From: FEN-1219 sp039933105
Lineage (GTDB): Bacteria > Pseudomonadota > Gammaproteobacteria > Steroidobacterales > Rariloculaceae
Direction of reading: 5' to 3'
Length of the DNA: 64,000 nt
Assembly (NCBI GenBank): GCA_039933105.1
Contig: JBDTOT010000021.1
Coordinates: 10,652 to 74,651, forward strand
The notes under the pieces were generated by a model that did no database searches, was not told the DNA's origin, and was given only the letters and a program-made list of their open reading frames with translations. This document shows, one piece after another, positions 1 to 8,346 of this stretch (positions are counted from its first letter, which is position 1; each line of letters begins with the position of its first letter). The position numbers were made by a program, and so were the translations under genes.

Positions 1-125
1 CCGTCTTCCTTGCCCACGTTGTTTTCCTTCGCCGGAATCAGCGGGAGCTTGGGTATTTCGCAGGCGCCGGCAGCGCCGGCTACGGCTACGAGAAGTCCCG
101 CGACGAGAGTCTTGGTCATGTTCAT
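1..125 (-). CDS. Exported small protein, N-terminal part only (runs off window)
   Basis: The gene reads leftward and is cut by the window edge, so only about 41 residues are visible. They start with Met-Asn-Met-Thr-Lys and continue into a hydrophobic stretch rich in Leu, Val, Ala and Gly that ends in Ala-Gly-Ala-Cys, as in a signal peptide and possibly a lipoprotein (the lipobox is imperfect). A GGGGGAA ribosome-binding site lies just before the start at 125. The mature part begins with Glu-Ile-Pro-Lys-Leu-Pro. I do not recognise the family, and nothing else can be said about its role. Confidence 0.5.
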   Translation of the reverse strand, partial: MNMTKTLVAGLLVAVAGAAGACEIPKLPLIPAKENNVGKED

Positions 126-224
126 ATTTTTCCCCCGGACCGACGCGGTCCTGACGTTGAGCGATAGTCTACACACAGGTGCCCCCGTCTAAGCAACGTC
201 GCCGCGCGCCGACAGGGGTGCGGG

Positions 225-683
225 TTAGAGCTGCCGCTCCATGCGGACGTGCTCGATGCCGGCCTCGTCGAAGGGCGCGCTCGTGACGATGTAGCCCAAC
301 TGCTCGTAGAGCGGCACGGCGGAGCGCTGCGCGTTACACCACACGCTGCGCAGGCCGCGATCGCTGGCGATTTCGTGCAGGCGCTGCAGCAGCGCGCTCG
401 CGACGCCGCGGCGGCGATGCTCGGCCAGCACGGCTACGCGACCGATCTTGCCGCCGAGCGCGAGATCGAGCCGCGCCGTGCCGATCGGCGTGTTGCGCTC
501 GAGCGCGAGTAAGTGCAGGCAATGGGCGTCGCGGTCGTCGAATTCGAGGTCTTTCGGGATGCGTTGCTCGAGCCAGAACACCGTCTCGCGCACGAGCTTG
601 ATGGCGGGGAAATCCGCGTCGAGATCGGCCGCGCGAATCTGCAAGCGGAGGTCAGCAGCAGGAGCAGCCGCGTCCTGGGCCAT
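225..683 (-). CDS. GNAT-family N-acetyltransferase
   Basis: The 152-residue product looks like a GCN5-related N-acetyltransferase, which would transfer acetyl from acetyl-CoA to an unidentified amine in the cytoplasm. The acetyl-CoA pyrophosphate-binding motif A is clear around residues 80-100: IGRVAVLAEHRRRGVASALL, with the R-R-R-G-V-A loop. A later VPLYEQLGY block is the usual C-terminal GNAT motif B. I chose Met at 683 because the sequence upstream of it in this frame is unlike protein and overlaps a better candidate gene in another frame. The start lies inside the end of the preceding gene (652-957), suggesting translational coupling. The substrate cannot be inferred. Confidence 0.85.
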   Translation of the reverse strand: MAQDAAAPAADLRLQIRAADLDADFPAIKLVRETVFWLEQRIPKDLEFDDRDAHCLHLLALERNTPIGTARLDLALGGKIGRVAVLAEHRRRGVASALLQRLHEIASDRGLRSVWCNAQRSAVPLYEQLGYIVTSAPFDEAGIEHVRMERQL

Positions 684-957
684 GGCCTTCGGCGAGCACT
701 CGGCCCGCGGAATCCGCCACCGTGAGCGCCAACGTGCGGCCGTCCTCGAGCTCGAGTGTGATGTTGGCGCCGACGAGCGCCGCGGCGTCGGCCACGCCGT
801 CGAGTGTGACCGTGCCTTCGATGCGATGCACGCCCGGCACCGGCAATCCCGAGGTCGCCATGCCCTGATAGCGCGCGATCCGATACGGAATCGAACCGAA
901 GGTGCCATTGCGCCAGCGCAGCGAGCCGACGCCGGCATATTGTTCGACGAGTTGCAT
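652..957 (-). CDS. Conserved-looking small hypothetical protein (101 aa)
   Basis: A 101-residue protein starts at MQLVEQYAGVGSL and ends in Gly-Cys-Ser-Cys-Cys. It has alternating hydrophobic and polar residues typical of a small beta-rich domain (GTVTLDG, NITLELEDGRTLALTV). There is no signal peptide or membrane segment, and I do not recognise a family. Its last 32 bases overlap the start of the downstream GNAT gene, so the two probably form one leftward transcript. The cysteine-rich tail is unusual and may bind metal, but that is speculative. Confidence 0.6.
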   Translation of the reverse strand: MQLVEQYAGVGSLRWRNGTFGSIPYRIARYQGMATSGLPVPGVHRIEGTVTLDGVADAAALVGANITLELEDGRTLALTVADSAGRVLAEGHGPGRGCSCC

Positions 958-1073
958 GCGAAACGCTCCTGGCCGCGGGGCGGTGGCGTCGCGGCTTCTG
1001 CATTCTAACGTCGTTTCGCAGCGGCCGGGCATTCCTATAAGCTGGCTGCACGATAGCCTGCAGGAGCCGAACC

Positions 1074-1937
1074 ATGCGCTGGAAGGATTTGCGCCGCAGT
1101 GACAACGTCCGCGACGAGCGTGGTATGGGCGGGGGTGGTGGCGGACGGCTGCCGTTCGGCGTGGGGCGAGGCGTCGGTGGCGGCATCGGCGCCATTGCGC
1201 TGTTGGCCGTCGCGTACTTCGTCGGTGGACCCGATGCCGTGTTGCAGCTGCTGAACAGCGGCGGCGGTGTCGCGCCGAGCGCTCGCGAAGGCGCGCCATT
1301 GACGGCGACCGACGACGAGAGCCAGTTCGTCTCCGCAATCCTGGGCAGTACCGAGGACGTGTGGGGCGAGATTTTCGCGCAGCAAGGCCGGCGTTATACG
1401 CCGCCTCTGCTCGAGCTTTTCGACGGGTCGGTGCAGTCGGCGTGCGGGTCCGCCGGCGCAGCTGCCGGGCCGTTCTATTGCCCCGGCGACCAGCGCGTGT
1501 ACCTCGACACGTCGTTCTTTCGCGATCTTGCGCGGATGGGCGGCGCCGGCGACTTCGCGGCCGCGTATGTGATTGGCCATGAGGTGGGCCATCACGTGCA
1601 GACCTTGCTCGGCACGTCGGATAAGGTGCATTCGGCACAGCAACGCGGTAACGAGGCGGCGGGGAATCGATTGCAGGTGGCCATGGAGCTACAGGCCGAT
1701 TGCTTCGCAGGCGTGTGGGCGTTTCACGCCAACCAACGCAACAATGTGCTCGAGCCTGGCGATGTCGACGAAGGGCTCGCGGCGGCTGAAGCGATCGGCG
1801 ACGATCGGTTGCAGAGCAATGCGGGCAGACGCGTAACGCCGGATTCCTTCACCCACGGTTCGTCCGCGCAGCGCCAGCAGTGGCTGCGGACCGGCCTCAT
1901 GAGCGGTGACCCGGCGGCGTGCGACACGTTTCGTTAG
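1074..1937 (+). CDS. ypfJ: YpfJ-family neutral zinc metallopeptidase
   Basis: This 287-residue protein matches the YpfJ family (putative neutral zinc metallopeptidase). It has an N-terminal MRWKDLRRSDNVRDERG block, a Gly-rich stretch, one membrane segment near residues 36-52, and the zinc-binding HEVGH motif at 169-173. Glu205 in the segment MELQADCFAGVWA is the likely third zinc ligand. The family is about this length, so the gene looks complete. The protein is probably anchored in the inner membrane with the catalytic domain in the periplasm. Its physiological substrate is unknown. It is followed closely by the FolD-like gene, but a shared transcript is not certain. Confidence 0.92.
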   Translation: MRWKDLRRSDNVRDERGMGGGGGGRLPFGVGRGVGGGIGAIALLAVAYFVGGPDAVLQLLNSGGGVAPSAREGAPLTATDDESQFVSAILGSTEDVWGEIFAQQGRRYTPPLLELFDGSVQSACGSAGAAAGPFYCPGDQRVYLDTSFFRDLARMGGAGDFAAAYVIGHEVGHHVQTLLGTSDKVHSAQQRGNEAAGNRLQVAMELQADCFAGVWAFHANQRNNVLEPGDVDEGLAAAEAIGDDRLQSNAGRRVTPDSFTHGSSAQRQQWLRTGLMSGDPAACDTFR

Positions 1938-1961
1938 TCCGGCAATAAAGTGACAGCAACG

Positions 1962-2840
1962 ATGGACCATCGCTTGATCGACGGCCGTGCCGTGCGCGAC
2001 CGAATCCTGGGCGAAGTCGCCGCACGCGTCCGCGCTGGCGCGATGAAGCACGCGCTCGGCAAGCTCGTGTCTATCAGCATCGGCGAGCACAAGGAAGTCG
2101 GCGTCTACGTGCGCGGGCAGGCGAACGCTGCGAAGAAAGTCGGCATTCCGTTCGAGGAACAGATGTGGTCGAGCGCGCTCACGCAGGAAGAATGCAAAGC
2201 GCGGCTCGTGGCCATGAACGACGACGAGCACGTGCTAGGCGTGATTTTGCAGCGCCCGATACCGAAGCACCTGCAGGGGCGATCCCTTGCGTCCGCGATT
2301 CATCCGCTGAAGGACATCGAGGGCATGAACCCGGCGTCGATCGGCGACATCGTCTACAACGACATGGGGCTCGCCCCATGCACTGCAGCCGCTTCCGTCG
2401 AGTTGATCAAGGCAACCGGGTTGGACCTGCACGGCCTGGAGGTCGTGATGATCGGTCACTCGGAAATCGTGGGTAAGCCGGCGGCGTTCATGTTGATGGC
2501 CGAGGGCGCGACGGTGACGGTGTGTCACCACCTCACGCGCTCGGTCGCGGCGCACTCGCGACGCGCCGACGCCGTGCTCGTCGCCGTGGGCAAACCGAAG
2601 TTCCTCGGCCCCGACATGGTCAAGCCCGGCGCCGCAGTCATCGACATTGGCATCAATCAAATCATCGGGCCCGATGGCGAGCCGATGATCGTCGGTGACG
2701 TCGACACCGAGAGCGTGAAGGAAGTGGCGAGTTGGGTCACGCCGGTGCCGGGCGGCGTCGGCCCGGTCACCGTGGCGATGTTCATGCGCAATGCCATCAC
2801 TGCGCATGAGAAGCAGCTCGCTGCCGGTTGGTTGCGCTAG
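1962..2840 (+). CDS. folD: FolD-like methylenetetrahydrofolate dehydrogenase with altered active site
   Basis: The 292-residue product has the FolD fold signatures: HPLKDIEG (residues 114-121), the Rossmann motif GHSEIVGKP, and the C-terminal TPVPGGVGPVTVA. FolD interconverts 5,10-methylene- and 10-formyl-tetrahydrofolate. Two key positions differ. The catalytic lysine of the Y-x-x-x-K motif (E. coli Lys54) is Gln53 here (YVRGQANAA), and the second Asp of KDVDG is Glu120. The nearby active-site glutamine, Gln97, is kept. Loss of the lysine should impair cyclohydrolase activity. I chose Met at 1962 because MDHRLIDGRA fits the usual FolD N-terminus; an in-frame GTG at 1950 is an alternative. 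Its stop overlaps that of the convergent gene. It may be a paralogue beside a normal FolD elsewhere. Confidence 0.88.
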   Translation: MDHRLIDGRAVRDRILGEVAARVRAGAMKHALGKLVSISIGEHKEVGVYVRGQANAAKKVGIPFEEQMWSSALTQEECKARLVAMNDDEHVLGVILQRPIPKHLQGRSLASAIHPLKDIEGMNPASIGDIVYNDMGLAPCTAAASVELIKATGLDLHGLEVVMIGHSEIVGKPAAFMLMAEGATVTVCHHLTRSVAAHSRRADAVLVAVGKPKFLGPDMVKPGAAVIDIGINQIIGPDGEPMIVGDVDTESVKEVASWVTPVPGGVGPVTVAMFMRNAITAHEKQLAAGWLR

Positions 2841-3730
2841 CTGGCCGTCAACGCGGCCTTGTTTGCCGTCAGGAACTCCTGAACCGACGTTGGTGCCTTG
2901 CCCGTCAGCGCCTGCACCGTGGGCGGCGATACGTTGTGGTAGCCGTGCGCGCCCTGCTCGTTGAAGTTCAGCAGCGCGTCGATCAGGAACGGCGGCAGCT
3001 TCGCGGCCTCGAGAATTTTCGCGTGCTCGGCGCGCGTCACGGCCACGTGCCGCAGCGATTTGCCGGTCAGCTTGCTCGTGAGTGACGCGAGCTCGTCCTG
3101 CGTGATGGGCGCCGGCCCGGTCACGTCGAGAACGCGCCGGCCGTTGAAATCGGACGCCAGCGCCGCCGCGTCGGTGCGCGCGCAGTCTTCGCGCGTCACG
3201 TAGTTCACAGCGCTCTTGCCGACAGACGTCGTGAGCTGCCCAAACTTCAGCGCCGTGCCGAGCGTGCCGAGCAGGAACTCGGTGTACAAATGATGGCGCA
3301 GGATCGTCCACTCGAGCGGGCTCGCGGCAAGCGCCACCTCGGTCCAGTAGTGGTCATTGATCAGCGAGCCGCCGGGTGTGGGGTAGGGCGATGGCGCCGA
3401 CGTGTAGATGACGTGCTTCACCTTGGCATCGACCGCGGCTTGGATGGCGGCGCGATGCTGGCGCAAGCGCGCGCCTTCGGGGAACAGGTCGCCGGTGCTG
3501 ATCAGCAGCAGCCGCTCCGCACCCGCGAAGGCGGTTTTCAGCGTGCTCGGGTCGTTGAAATCCGCTTTGCGGACCTCGACGCCGCGCTTGGCGAAGTCGG
3601 CGAGCTTTTCTGGCGCGCGGGTGGTGGCGATAATCGGACCGGCGTTGGCTTCGAGCAGTAGCTCGACGACTCGGCGGCCGAGATTGCCGGCGGCGCCGGT
3701 GACGAGTAGGGGTTTGCGGGAATTGGCCAT
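2837..3730 (-). CDS. NmrA/QorB-type NAD(P)-binding oxidoreductase
   Basis: A 297-residue atypical short-chain dehydrogenase with an N-terminal dinucleotide-binding motif, LLVTGAAGNLGRRVVELL (TGxxGxxG). The mid-region VKHVIYTSAPSPYPTP is typical of the NmrA-like/quinone oxidoreductase 2 group. It lacks the classical YxxxK dyad in standard spacing, as is common in this group. Such proteins act as NAD(P)H-dependent quinone reductases or redox sensors in the cytosol. Met at 3730 was chosen because it sits directly before the Rossmann strand. The stop codon shares a CTAG palindrome with the stop of the convergent FolD-like gene. Confidence 0.85.
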   Translation of the reverse strand: MANSRKPLLVTGAAGNLGRRVVELLLEANAGPIIATTRAPEKLADFAKRGVEVRKADFNDPSTLKTAFAGAERLLLISTGDLFPEGARLRQHRAAIQAAVDAKVKHVIYTSAPSPYPTPGGSLINDHYWTEVALAASPLEWTILRHHLYTEFLLGTLGTALKFGQLTTSVGKSAVNYVTREDCARTDAAALASDFNGRRVLDVTGPAPITQDELASLTSKLTGKSLRHVAVTRAEHAKILEAAKLPPFLIDALLNFNEQGAHGYHNVSPPTVQALTGKAPTSVQEFLTANKAALTAS

Positions 3731-3865
3731 GAAAACTCTCGTTGCCTGGGTGGGGAGGCGGTCATTCAGCGCGCGCGGCGGCACGACGGTCAAGAACCAA
3801 TGCCCATAACGTTGTTCGCTTTCCGACTTTGGAGACGACCGATTTGTAACCAGACTGCAGCCGCA

Positions 3866-5275
3866 ATGTCGTCAGCGTTTCGGAATACTGTCTTTCGGTG
3901 GCGGGCGGTGACTGCGACGCCTTGGGCGCTACTGGCGCTCGTCGCTTGCATGGCCGCAAAAGCCCAGTCGGCCGACGATGCGCCGCTCGTCGCGCTCCGC
4001 TTCCAGCAACGCTCGCGACTCGAAGCCATCGACAACAATCCGCGCGCAACCGTCGGCTCGTCAGATCAGGCGCTCGAGCTGCAGACGAGCATGTTCGTGG
4101 ACGTTGGCCGAGGCAAAGTTCGTTTCTCGGGCGAGCTGCAGGACGCGCGTACGGAGCTGAACGACTCATCATCGCTGGTCAGCACAAGTCTCGTGAACAC
4201 GCTCGAGCCGTTGCAGGCGAATCTCACCTGGAATTTGTCCGACATGCTCGACGACGGGCACACGGGCTCGTTGAAAGTCGGGCGCTTCACCATGGATGTC
4301 GGCCGCAGGCGCCTGGTCGCGCGCAGCGGGACACGTAACACGATGAGCTCATTCACGGGTGTGGACTGGCAGTGGCGCGGCAGCGACGGCCGCAACGCGC
4401 AGGTGTTCGTCGTGACTCCCATGCGGATTCTGCCGACGGATCGGGCGTCGCTGCTCGCGAACGACGACGAGCTCGATCGCGGCAATCGCGACACGACGTT
4501 CCGCGGCGCGTTCTATCAGTTTCCGGCGCTGAAGAGCCGCGACCTGCTCGAGGTGTATTGGGCCGGCATCGACCAGGGCAACCGCCCGCAGAACGACTCG
4601 CTGCCGCGCGACTTCGACTCGGTGGGATTTCGCGCGTCTCGGCCGACCGCGGCCGGCAAGTGGAGCTATGAAGTCGAAGCCGTGCTGCAGTACGGCAAGT
4701 CGAGCGCGACCGCGGCCGGCATCACGCGTCGTGGCCTCGATCACGACGCCGAGTTCTATCACGCGGAATTCGGCTACGCGTTCTCGGGCAAGCTGTCGCC
4801 CGTGTTGCTGGTTCAATACGACCGCGCGAGCGGCGATCGCGATCCGTTCGACGGTCGCAACGACGGCTACGACACCTTGTTCGGCGAACGGCGGTTCGAC
4901 TTCACTCCGCAGGGCATTTATGGGGTGTTTGCGCGCGGTAATCTGCGTACGCCGGGCGTGCGCCTCACGTTCGTCCCGTGGCAGCGCTGGCAGACGACGT
5001 TCAGCTATCGAAAATTCGAGCTCGACTCGACCCGCGACGCGTGGGCTGGCGTGGGCCTGCGGGACCTCACGGGCCGGGCGGGACGCTCGATCGGCCGGCA
5101 GCTCGAAGGCATCTTTACGTGGAACGCCATCCCGAAGCGGCTGACGTTCGAGACGGCGTTCGCGAAGCTGTGGGCTGGCCGCTTCTTCCGCGACACGGAG
5201 GGCGCGGGCTTTCGCGGCAACCCAACGTTCGTCTACCTGATGACCACGACGAGCTTCGGCGGCCCCGGTCGCTGA
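3866..5275 (+). CDS. Outer-membrane porin, alginate-export/AlgE-like
   Basis: The product has a signal peptide ending near AAKAQS and then a long beta-barrel-like sequence with alternating hydrophobic strands and many aromatic residues. Segments such as LKVGRFTMDVGRRRLVARSG and FTGVDWQWRG are typical of alginate-export-family porins (PF13372-like). It should form an outer-membrane channel for small organic molecules. With the start at 3866 the precursor is 469 residues; an in-frame ATG at 3800 would add 22 residues before the signal peptide and is less likely. The gene is not obviously in an operon. The substrate is unknown. Confidence 0.8.
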   Translation: MSSAFRNTVFRWRAVTATPWALLALVACMAAKAQSADDAPLVALRFQQRSRLEAIDNNPRATVGSSDQALELQTSMFVDVGRGKVRFSGELQDARTELNDSSSLVSTSLVNTLEPLQANLTWNLSDMLDDGHTGSLKVGRFTMDVGRRRLVARSGTRNTMSSFTGVDWQWRGSDGRNAQVFVVTPMRILPTDRASLLANDDELDRGNRDTTFRGAFYQFPALKSRDLLEVYWAGIDQGNRPQNDSLPRDFDSVGFRASRPTAAGKWSYEVEAVLQYGKSSATAAGITRRGLDHDAEFYHAEFGYAFSGKLSPVLLVQYDRASGDRDPFDGRNDGYDTLFGERRFDFTPQGIYGVFARGNLRTPGVRLTFVPWQRWQTTFSYRKFELDSTRDAWAGVGLRDLTGRAGRSIGRQLEGIFTWNAIPKRLTFETAFAKLWAGRFFRDTEGAGFRGNPTFVYLMTTTSFGGPGR

Positions 5276-5293
5276 CAAACGCCGACGCAAAAA

Positions 5294-5327
5294 CAGAACC
5301 CGCCGCGGTTGCCCGCGACGGGTTCTG
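5294..5327 (-). terminator. Rho-independent terminator for the peroxiredoxin gene
   Basis: An inverted repeat with 9-bp outer arms (CAGAACCCG / CGGGTTCTG), a 5-bp inner stem (CGCGG/CCGCG) and a TTGC loop. Read leftward it is followed by a run of five T residues, so it would end transcription of the leftward peroxiredoxin gene at 5348. Read rightward there is no T tract, so it is a weaker terminator for the porin gene. Confidence 0.8.
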
Positions 5328-5347
5328 TGTCGTGAGACGAAAGGGGC

Positions 5348-5929
5348 CTAGTGACCGGCGTGCGAAAGGTCCTGCACGGCCTTCAGAGCCTGATTCACGT
5401 TTTCGTCCGGCGCGATGCCGCCGATCGTGGCAGCCACCTTGCCGTCCGGCGTCACGATAAACGTCGTGCGCTCGGTGAAGCCGTGGCCGATCTCCTTGCC
5501 GCGGGTATCCGTCATGCCGGCGCGACCGTCACGCACCATGAGCTGGTAGGACTTCGCGATGGCGCCGTCGGTGTCGGAGGCGACCGGCAGCTTGCCGGCG
5601 CAGTAGGCCGGATCCGCCGAGAAGTCGTTCAGGCGCGCGATGCTGTCGAGCGACACGCCGATCACGGTCGACTTGGCCGCGTTGAACTTGTCCATGTTCT
5701 CCGCGAACGTGTGCGCCTGGATGTTGCAGCCCTGCGTGTACGCTGACGGATAGAAATACACGACCACCGGGCCTTTCTTCAGAGCATCGGCGAGCGAGTA
5801 CGAGAACTCTTTGCCCGCGAGCGACGCTTGCGCTTTGAACGCCGGCGCCGCGTCGCCCTTGTTCAATGCAGCGGCGACCGGAAGCGCAACAACGGCGGAT
5901 GCCAAGCCAGCGAGAAGCAATCTGTTCAT
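5348..5929 (-). CDS. Exported peroxiredoxin (AhpC/TSA, Bcp-like)
   Basis: A 193-residue thioredoxin-fold peroxidase with an N-terminal signal peptide (MNRLLLAGLASAVVALPVAA). The peroxidatic cysteine is Cys68 in YPSAYTQGCNIQA, matching the Pro-x-x-x-Thr-x-x-Cys motif. A second cysteine, Cys110, could be a resolving residue. It should reduce peroxides in the periplasm, protecting periplasmic redox enzymes. Met at 5929 is preceded by a strong GAGGGGAA ribosome-binding site and gives a proper signal peptide. The gene stands alone and is followed by a good terminator. Confidence 0.9.
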   Translation of the reverse strand: MNRLLLAGLASAVVALPVAAALNKGDAAPAFKAQASLAGKEFSYSLADALKKGPVVVYFYPSAYTQGCNIQAHTFAENMDKFNAAKSTVIGVSLDSIARLNDFSADPAYCAGKLPVASDTDGAIAKSYQLMVRDGRAGMTDTRGKEIGHGFTERTTFIVTPDGKVAATIGGIAPDENVNQALKAVQDLSHAGH

Positions 5930-6061
5930 GGGTTCCCCTCGGAATGAGAATGGGTTGCGGACTCGCATCATCGTGACAAGGCACGGGCTGTCGCGCAAGC
6001 CCAGGGCCGCCGCACGGTGCCTGGCCGCCGGCCGCGGCGTGGCTGCGGGCTCTATGGCCGC

Positions 6062-6502
6062 TTAACCGTACCCGACGCCGACGATGTAGCGCTGCAGTTG
6101 AGTGATCGTGAACTCCTGGTCGGCGATCGTCTGTTTGACGAGGTCGCCGATCGAGATCAGGCCGATCACACGTTTTTGATCCACGACGGGCAGGTGGCGG
6201 ACGCGCTTCTCGGTCATGACGCCCATGCATTCGTCGACGGTGCGATTGGGCGCGACGCAGACGACCTGCGCCGTCATGATGAGGCGAACCGCTGAGTCTT
6301 TCGACGAGCGTCCGGCCAACGCCACTTTGCGTGCGTAGTCGCGCTCCGTCAGGATGCCGACGAGGTGTTCGTCGTCCAGCACGAGCACCGCGCCGATCTC
6401 GTGCTGTGCCATGACCCCGAGCGCCGCGAGCACCGTATCGTCCGGCCGCACCGCGTGGACCTCGTGCCCCTTAGATCTCAAGATGTCGTGAGCCGTGTGC
6501 AT
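6062..6502 (-). CDS. CBS-domain-pair protein
   Basis: The 146-residue protein consists of two CBS domains and nothing else. The first repeat holds HEVHAVRPDDTVLAALGVM and GILTERDYARKVA. The second holds VVCVAPNRTVDECMGVMTE and VIGLISIGDLVKQ. Stand-alone CBS pairs bind adenosine nucleotides and act as energy sensors for partner proteins. The partner is not indicated by the neighbours. About 130 bases separate it from the peroxiredoxin gene, in which I see nothing. Confidence 0.9.
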   Translation of the reverse strand: MHTAHDILRSKGHEVHAVRPDDTVLAALGVMAQHEIGAVLVLDDEHLVGILTERDYARKVALAGRSSKDSAVRLIMTAQVVCVAPNRTVDECMGVMTEKRVRHLPVVDQKRVIGLISIGDLVKQTIADQEFTITQLQRYIVGVGYG

Positions 6503-6681
6503 CGAACGTCCCCTTCGGATCTGTCGATACGTAAGCCGCAGAATCGAGAGCTCGAACCGCTTGAGTGTGCGCCCATTTTACGGCGCAGGCGAGGGCCAAC
6601 GGTGATTGCGGACACGCGTGGTGGCTGGCGGTAACATTGGCGGCAAATAATTCGTTCGCAATCGTCGAGAGGGGAATCTCC

Positions 6682-7887
6682 ATGTGGCAGCGTAAGGTTC
6701 TGGTCGCAGCGATCTCTGCGTTCGTGGCGGCCTCTGCGGCGGCGCAGCAGAGCGTGCCGATGCGCAACGGCATCCCCGTCGCGCCTAAAGGTATCGTTGT
6801 CGCGCCTTTGGGTGCCGGCCCTTTCACCTACCATACGGCCGAGGGGCAGGACATTCGTGTGGTCATCGTCGCTCGGGGGCTGAAGCACCCATGGAGCATT
6901 GCGTTTCCGTCTGCCAACGACATGCTCGTGACCGAGCGCACCACCGGTCAATTGCGCGTGATCCGCGGCGGCAAGCTCGATCCGCAGCCCGTAGCCGGAG
7001 TGCCGATGATCCGTGTGCAGGGGCTCGGCGGTTTCGGCGACGTCGTGCTGCACCCGCAGTTCGCGACGAATCACCTCGTCTATTTGAGCTACAACAAAGC
7101 GGCCGCCGAAAACCGTGCCGCGCTCGCGATCGCGCGCGGCACGTGGGACGGTCATGCGCTCAACAAGGTGAGTGAGATCTTCACGACAGCGGACACGGGC
7201 AGCTTGTCGCGCCTGGCGTTTGGTCGCGACGGTAAGTTGTACGCATCGACTGCCGGCGGCCAAGACGACGGTCCGCAGAACCCGATGAGCCTCGCCGGCA
7301 AAGTTCTGCGCCTGAACGACGACGGCAGCGTGCCGAAGGACAATCCGTTCGCGGGTAAGCCCGATCACAAGCCCGAGATCTACACGCTCGGCCATCGCAG
7401 CCCGCTCGCTCTGGTGGTGCATCCCGGAACGGGTCAGCTGTGGGAAAACGAAAATGGCCCGAACGGCGGCGATGAGATCAATGTTCTGAAACCGGGCGCG
7501 AATTACGGCTGGCCGCTCGTGAGCCTGGGCCGCACGTATCCCGGCCCGTGGCAGTCGAAGGGTTTTTCGAAGGAAGGGTTCGAAGACCCGATCGTGTACT
7601 GGACGCCGGCGATCGCCACCTCCGGCATGGCGTTCTACACCGGCAGCAAGCTGCCCAAGTGGAAGGGCGATGTGTTCGTCGGTGGCTTGCGCCAGGGCGA
7701 AATCCCGGGCACGGGTCACCTCGAGCGCATCCTGTTCAACGAGAACATGGAGGAGCTGCGCCGCGAGCAGCTGCTCACCGATCTACGCCAACGCATTCGC
7801 GACGTGCGCATGGGGCCGGACGAGCTGCTCTACCTTCTCACCGACGAGGAAGACGGCGCCGTGCTGCGCATCGAGCCAGCGAACTGA
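6682..7887 (+). CDS. PQQ-dependent aldose sugar dehydrogenase-like protein
   Basis: A 401-residue secreted six-bladed beta-propeller of the soluble glucose/aldose sugar dehydrogenase family (Asd/YliI type). A signal peptide ends near AASAAAQQ. Typical blocks are visible: KHPWSIAFP, HPQFATNHLVYLSY, GHRSPLALVVHP, ENGPNGGDEINVLKPGANYGWP and RIRDVRMGPDELLYLLTDE. Such enzymes bind PQQ and calcium and oxidise sugars in the periplasm. The start at 6682 follows a GAGAGGGGAA ribosome-binding site. The arfB-like gene follows after 4 bases. It is one of three members of this family in the window and is closest to the one at 56410. Confidence 0.88.
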   Translation: MWQRKVLVAAISAFVAASAAAQQSVPMRNGIPVAPKGIVVAPLGAGPFTYHTAEGQDIRVVIVARGLKHPWSIAFPSANDMLVTERTTGQLRVIRGGKLDPQPVAGVPMIRVQGLGGFGDVVLHPQFATNHLVYLSYNKAAAENRAALAIARGTWDGHALNKVSEIFTTADTGSLSRLAFGRDGKLYASTAGGQDDGPQNPMSLAGKVLRLNDDGSVPKDNPFAGKPDHKPEIYTLGHRSPLALVVHPGTGQLWENENGPNGGDEINVLKPGANYGWPLVSLGRTYPGPWQSKGFSKEGFEDPIVYWTPAIATSGMAFYTGSKLPKWKGDVFVGGLRQGEIPGTGHLERILFNENMEELRREQLLTDLRQRIRDVRMGPDELLYLLTDEEDGAVLRIEPAN

Positions 7888-7891
7888 TCCG

Positions 7892-8332
7892 ATGCCTGTT
7901 GTCGATACCGGTGCAGGGCTCGCCGTGAGCGCGAGCGTCACGATTCCGGAAGCCGAGATCGAGTTCACCGCAATTCGTGCGCAGGGCGCGGGCGGGCAGA
8001 ACGTGAACAAGGTTGCGAGCGCGGTGCAGCTGCGCTTCGACGCGGCGAACTCGAAGGCGCTACCCGAAGGTTGTCGGCACCGGCTGCTGGCGCTGCGCGA
8101 TCACCGCATCGCAGCCGACGGCGTCGTCATGATCAAGGCGCAAGAGTTCCGCAGCCAGGAGCAGAACAAGGCGGCGGCGCTCGAGCGGCTGGCGGACATG
8201 ATCCGCCGCGCGCTCGTGGTGCCGAAGGTGCGGCGTAAGACGAAGCCGACGCGTGCATCGAAAGAGCGCAGGCTCGACGGCAAAGCCAAGAACGCCAGGC
8301 GCAAACGCGAACGGCGCGCGGTCGACGACTAG
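7892..8332 (+). CDS. arfB: ArfB-type alternative ribosome-rescue peptidyl-tRNA hydrolase
   Basis: The 146-residue protein carries the release-factor GGQ motif at residues 34-36 (AQGAGGQNVNKVASAVQLRF). It ends in a strongly basic tail (VRRKTKPTRASKERRLDGKAKNARRKRER) that in ArfB/YaeJ inserts into the mRNA channel of stalled ribosomes. It would hydrolyse peptidyl-tRNA on ribosomes that lack a stop codon. Length and layout match the family. It begins 4 bases after the sugar dehydrogenase stop and is followed by a HAD phosphatase after 14 bases, so these three genes probably share a transcript. Confidence 0.95.
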   Translation: MPVVDTGAGLAVSASVTIPEAEIEFTAIRAQGAGGQNVNKVASAVQLRFDAANSKALPEGCRHRLLALRDHRIAADGVVMIKAQEFRSQEQNKAAALERLADMIRRALVVPKVRRKTKPTRASKERRLDGKAKNARRKRERRAVDD

Positions 8333-8346
8333 GAGCGGGTAGAGGA

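Noticed and set aside
1950..1961. GTG at 1950 as the FolD-like gene start
   Set aside because: The ATG at 1962 gives a typical FolD N-terminus, and neither start has a strong ribosome-binding site. Kept as an alternative.
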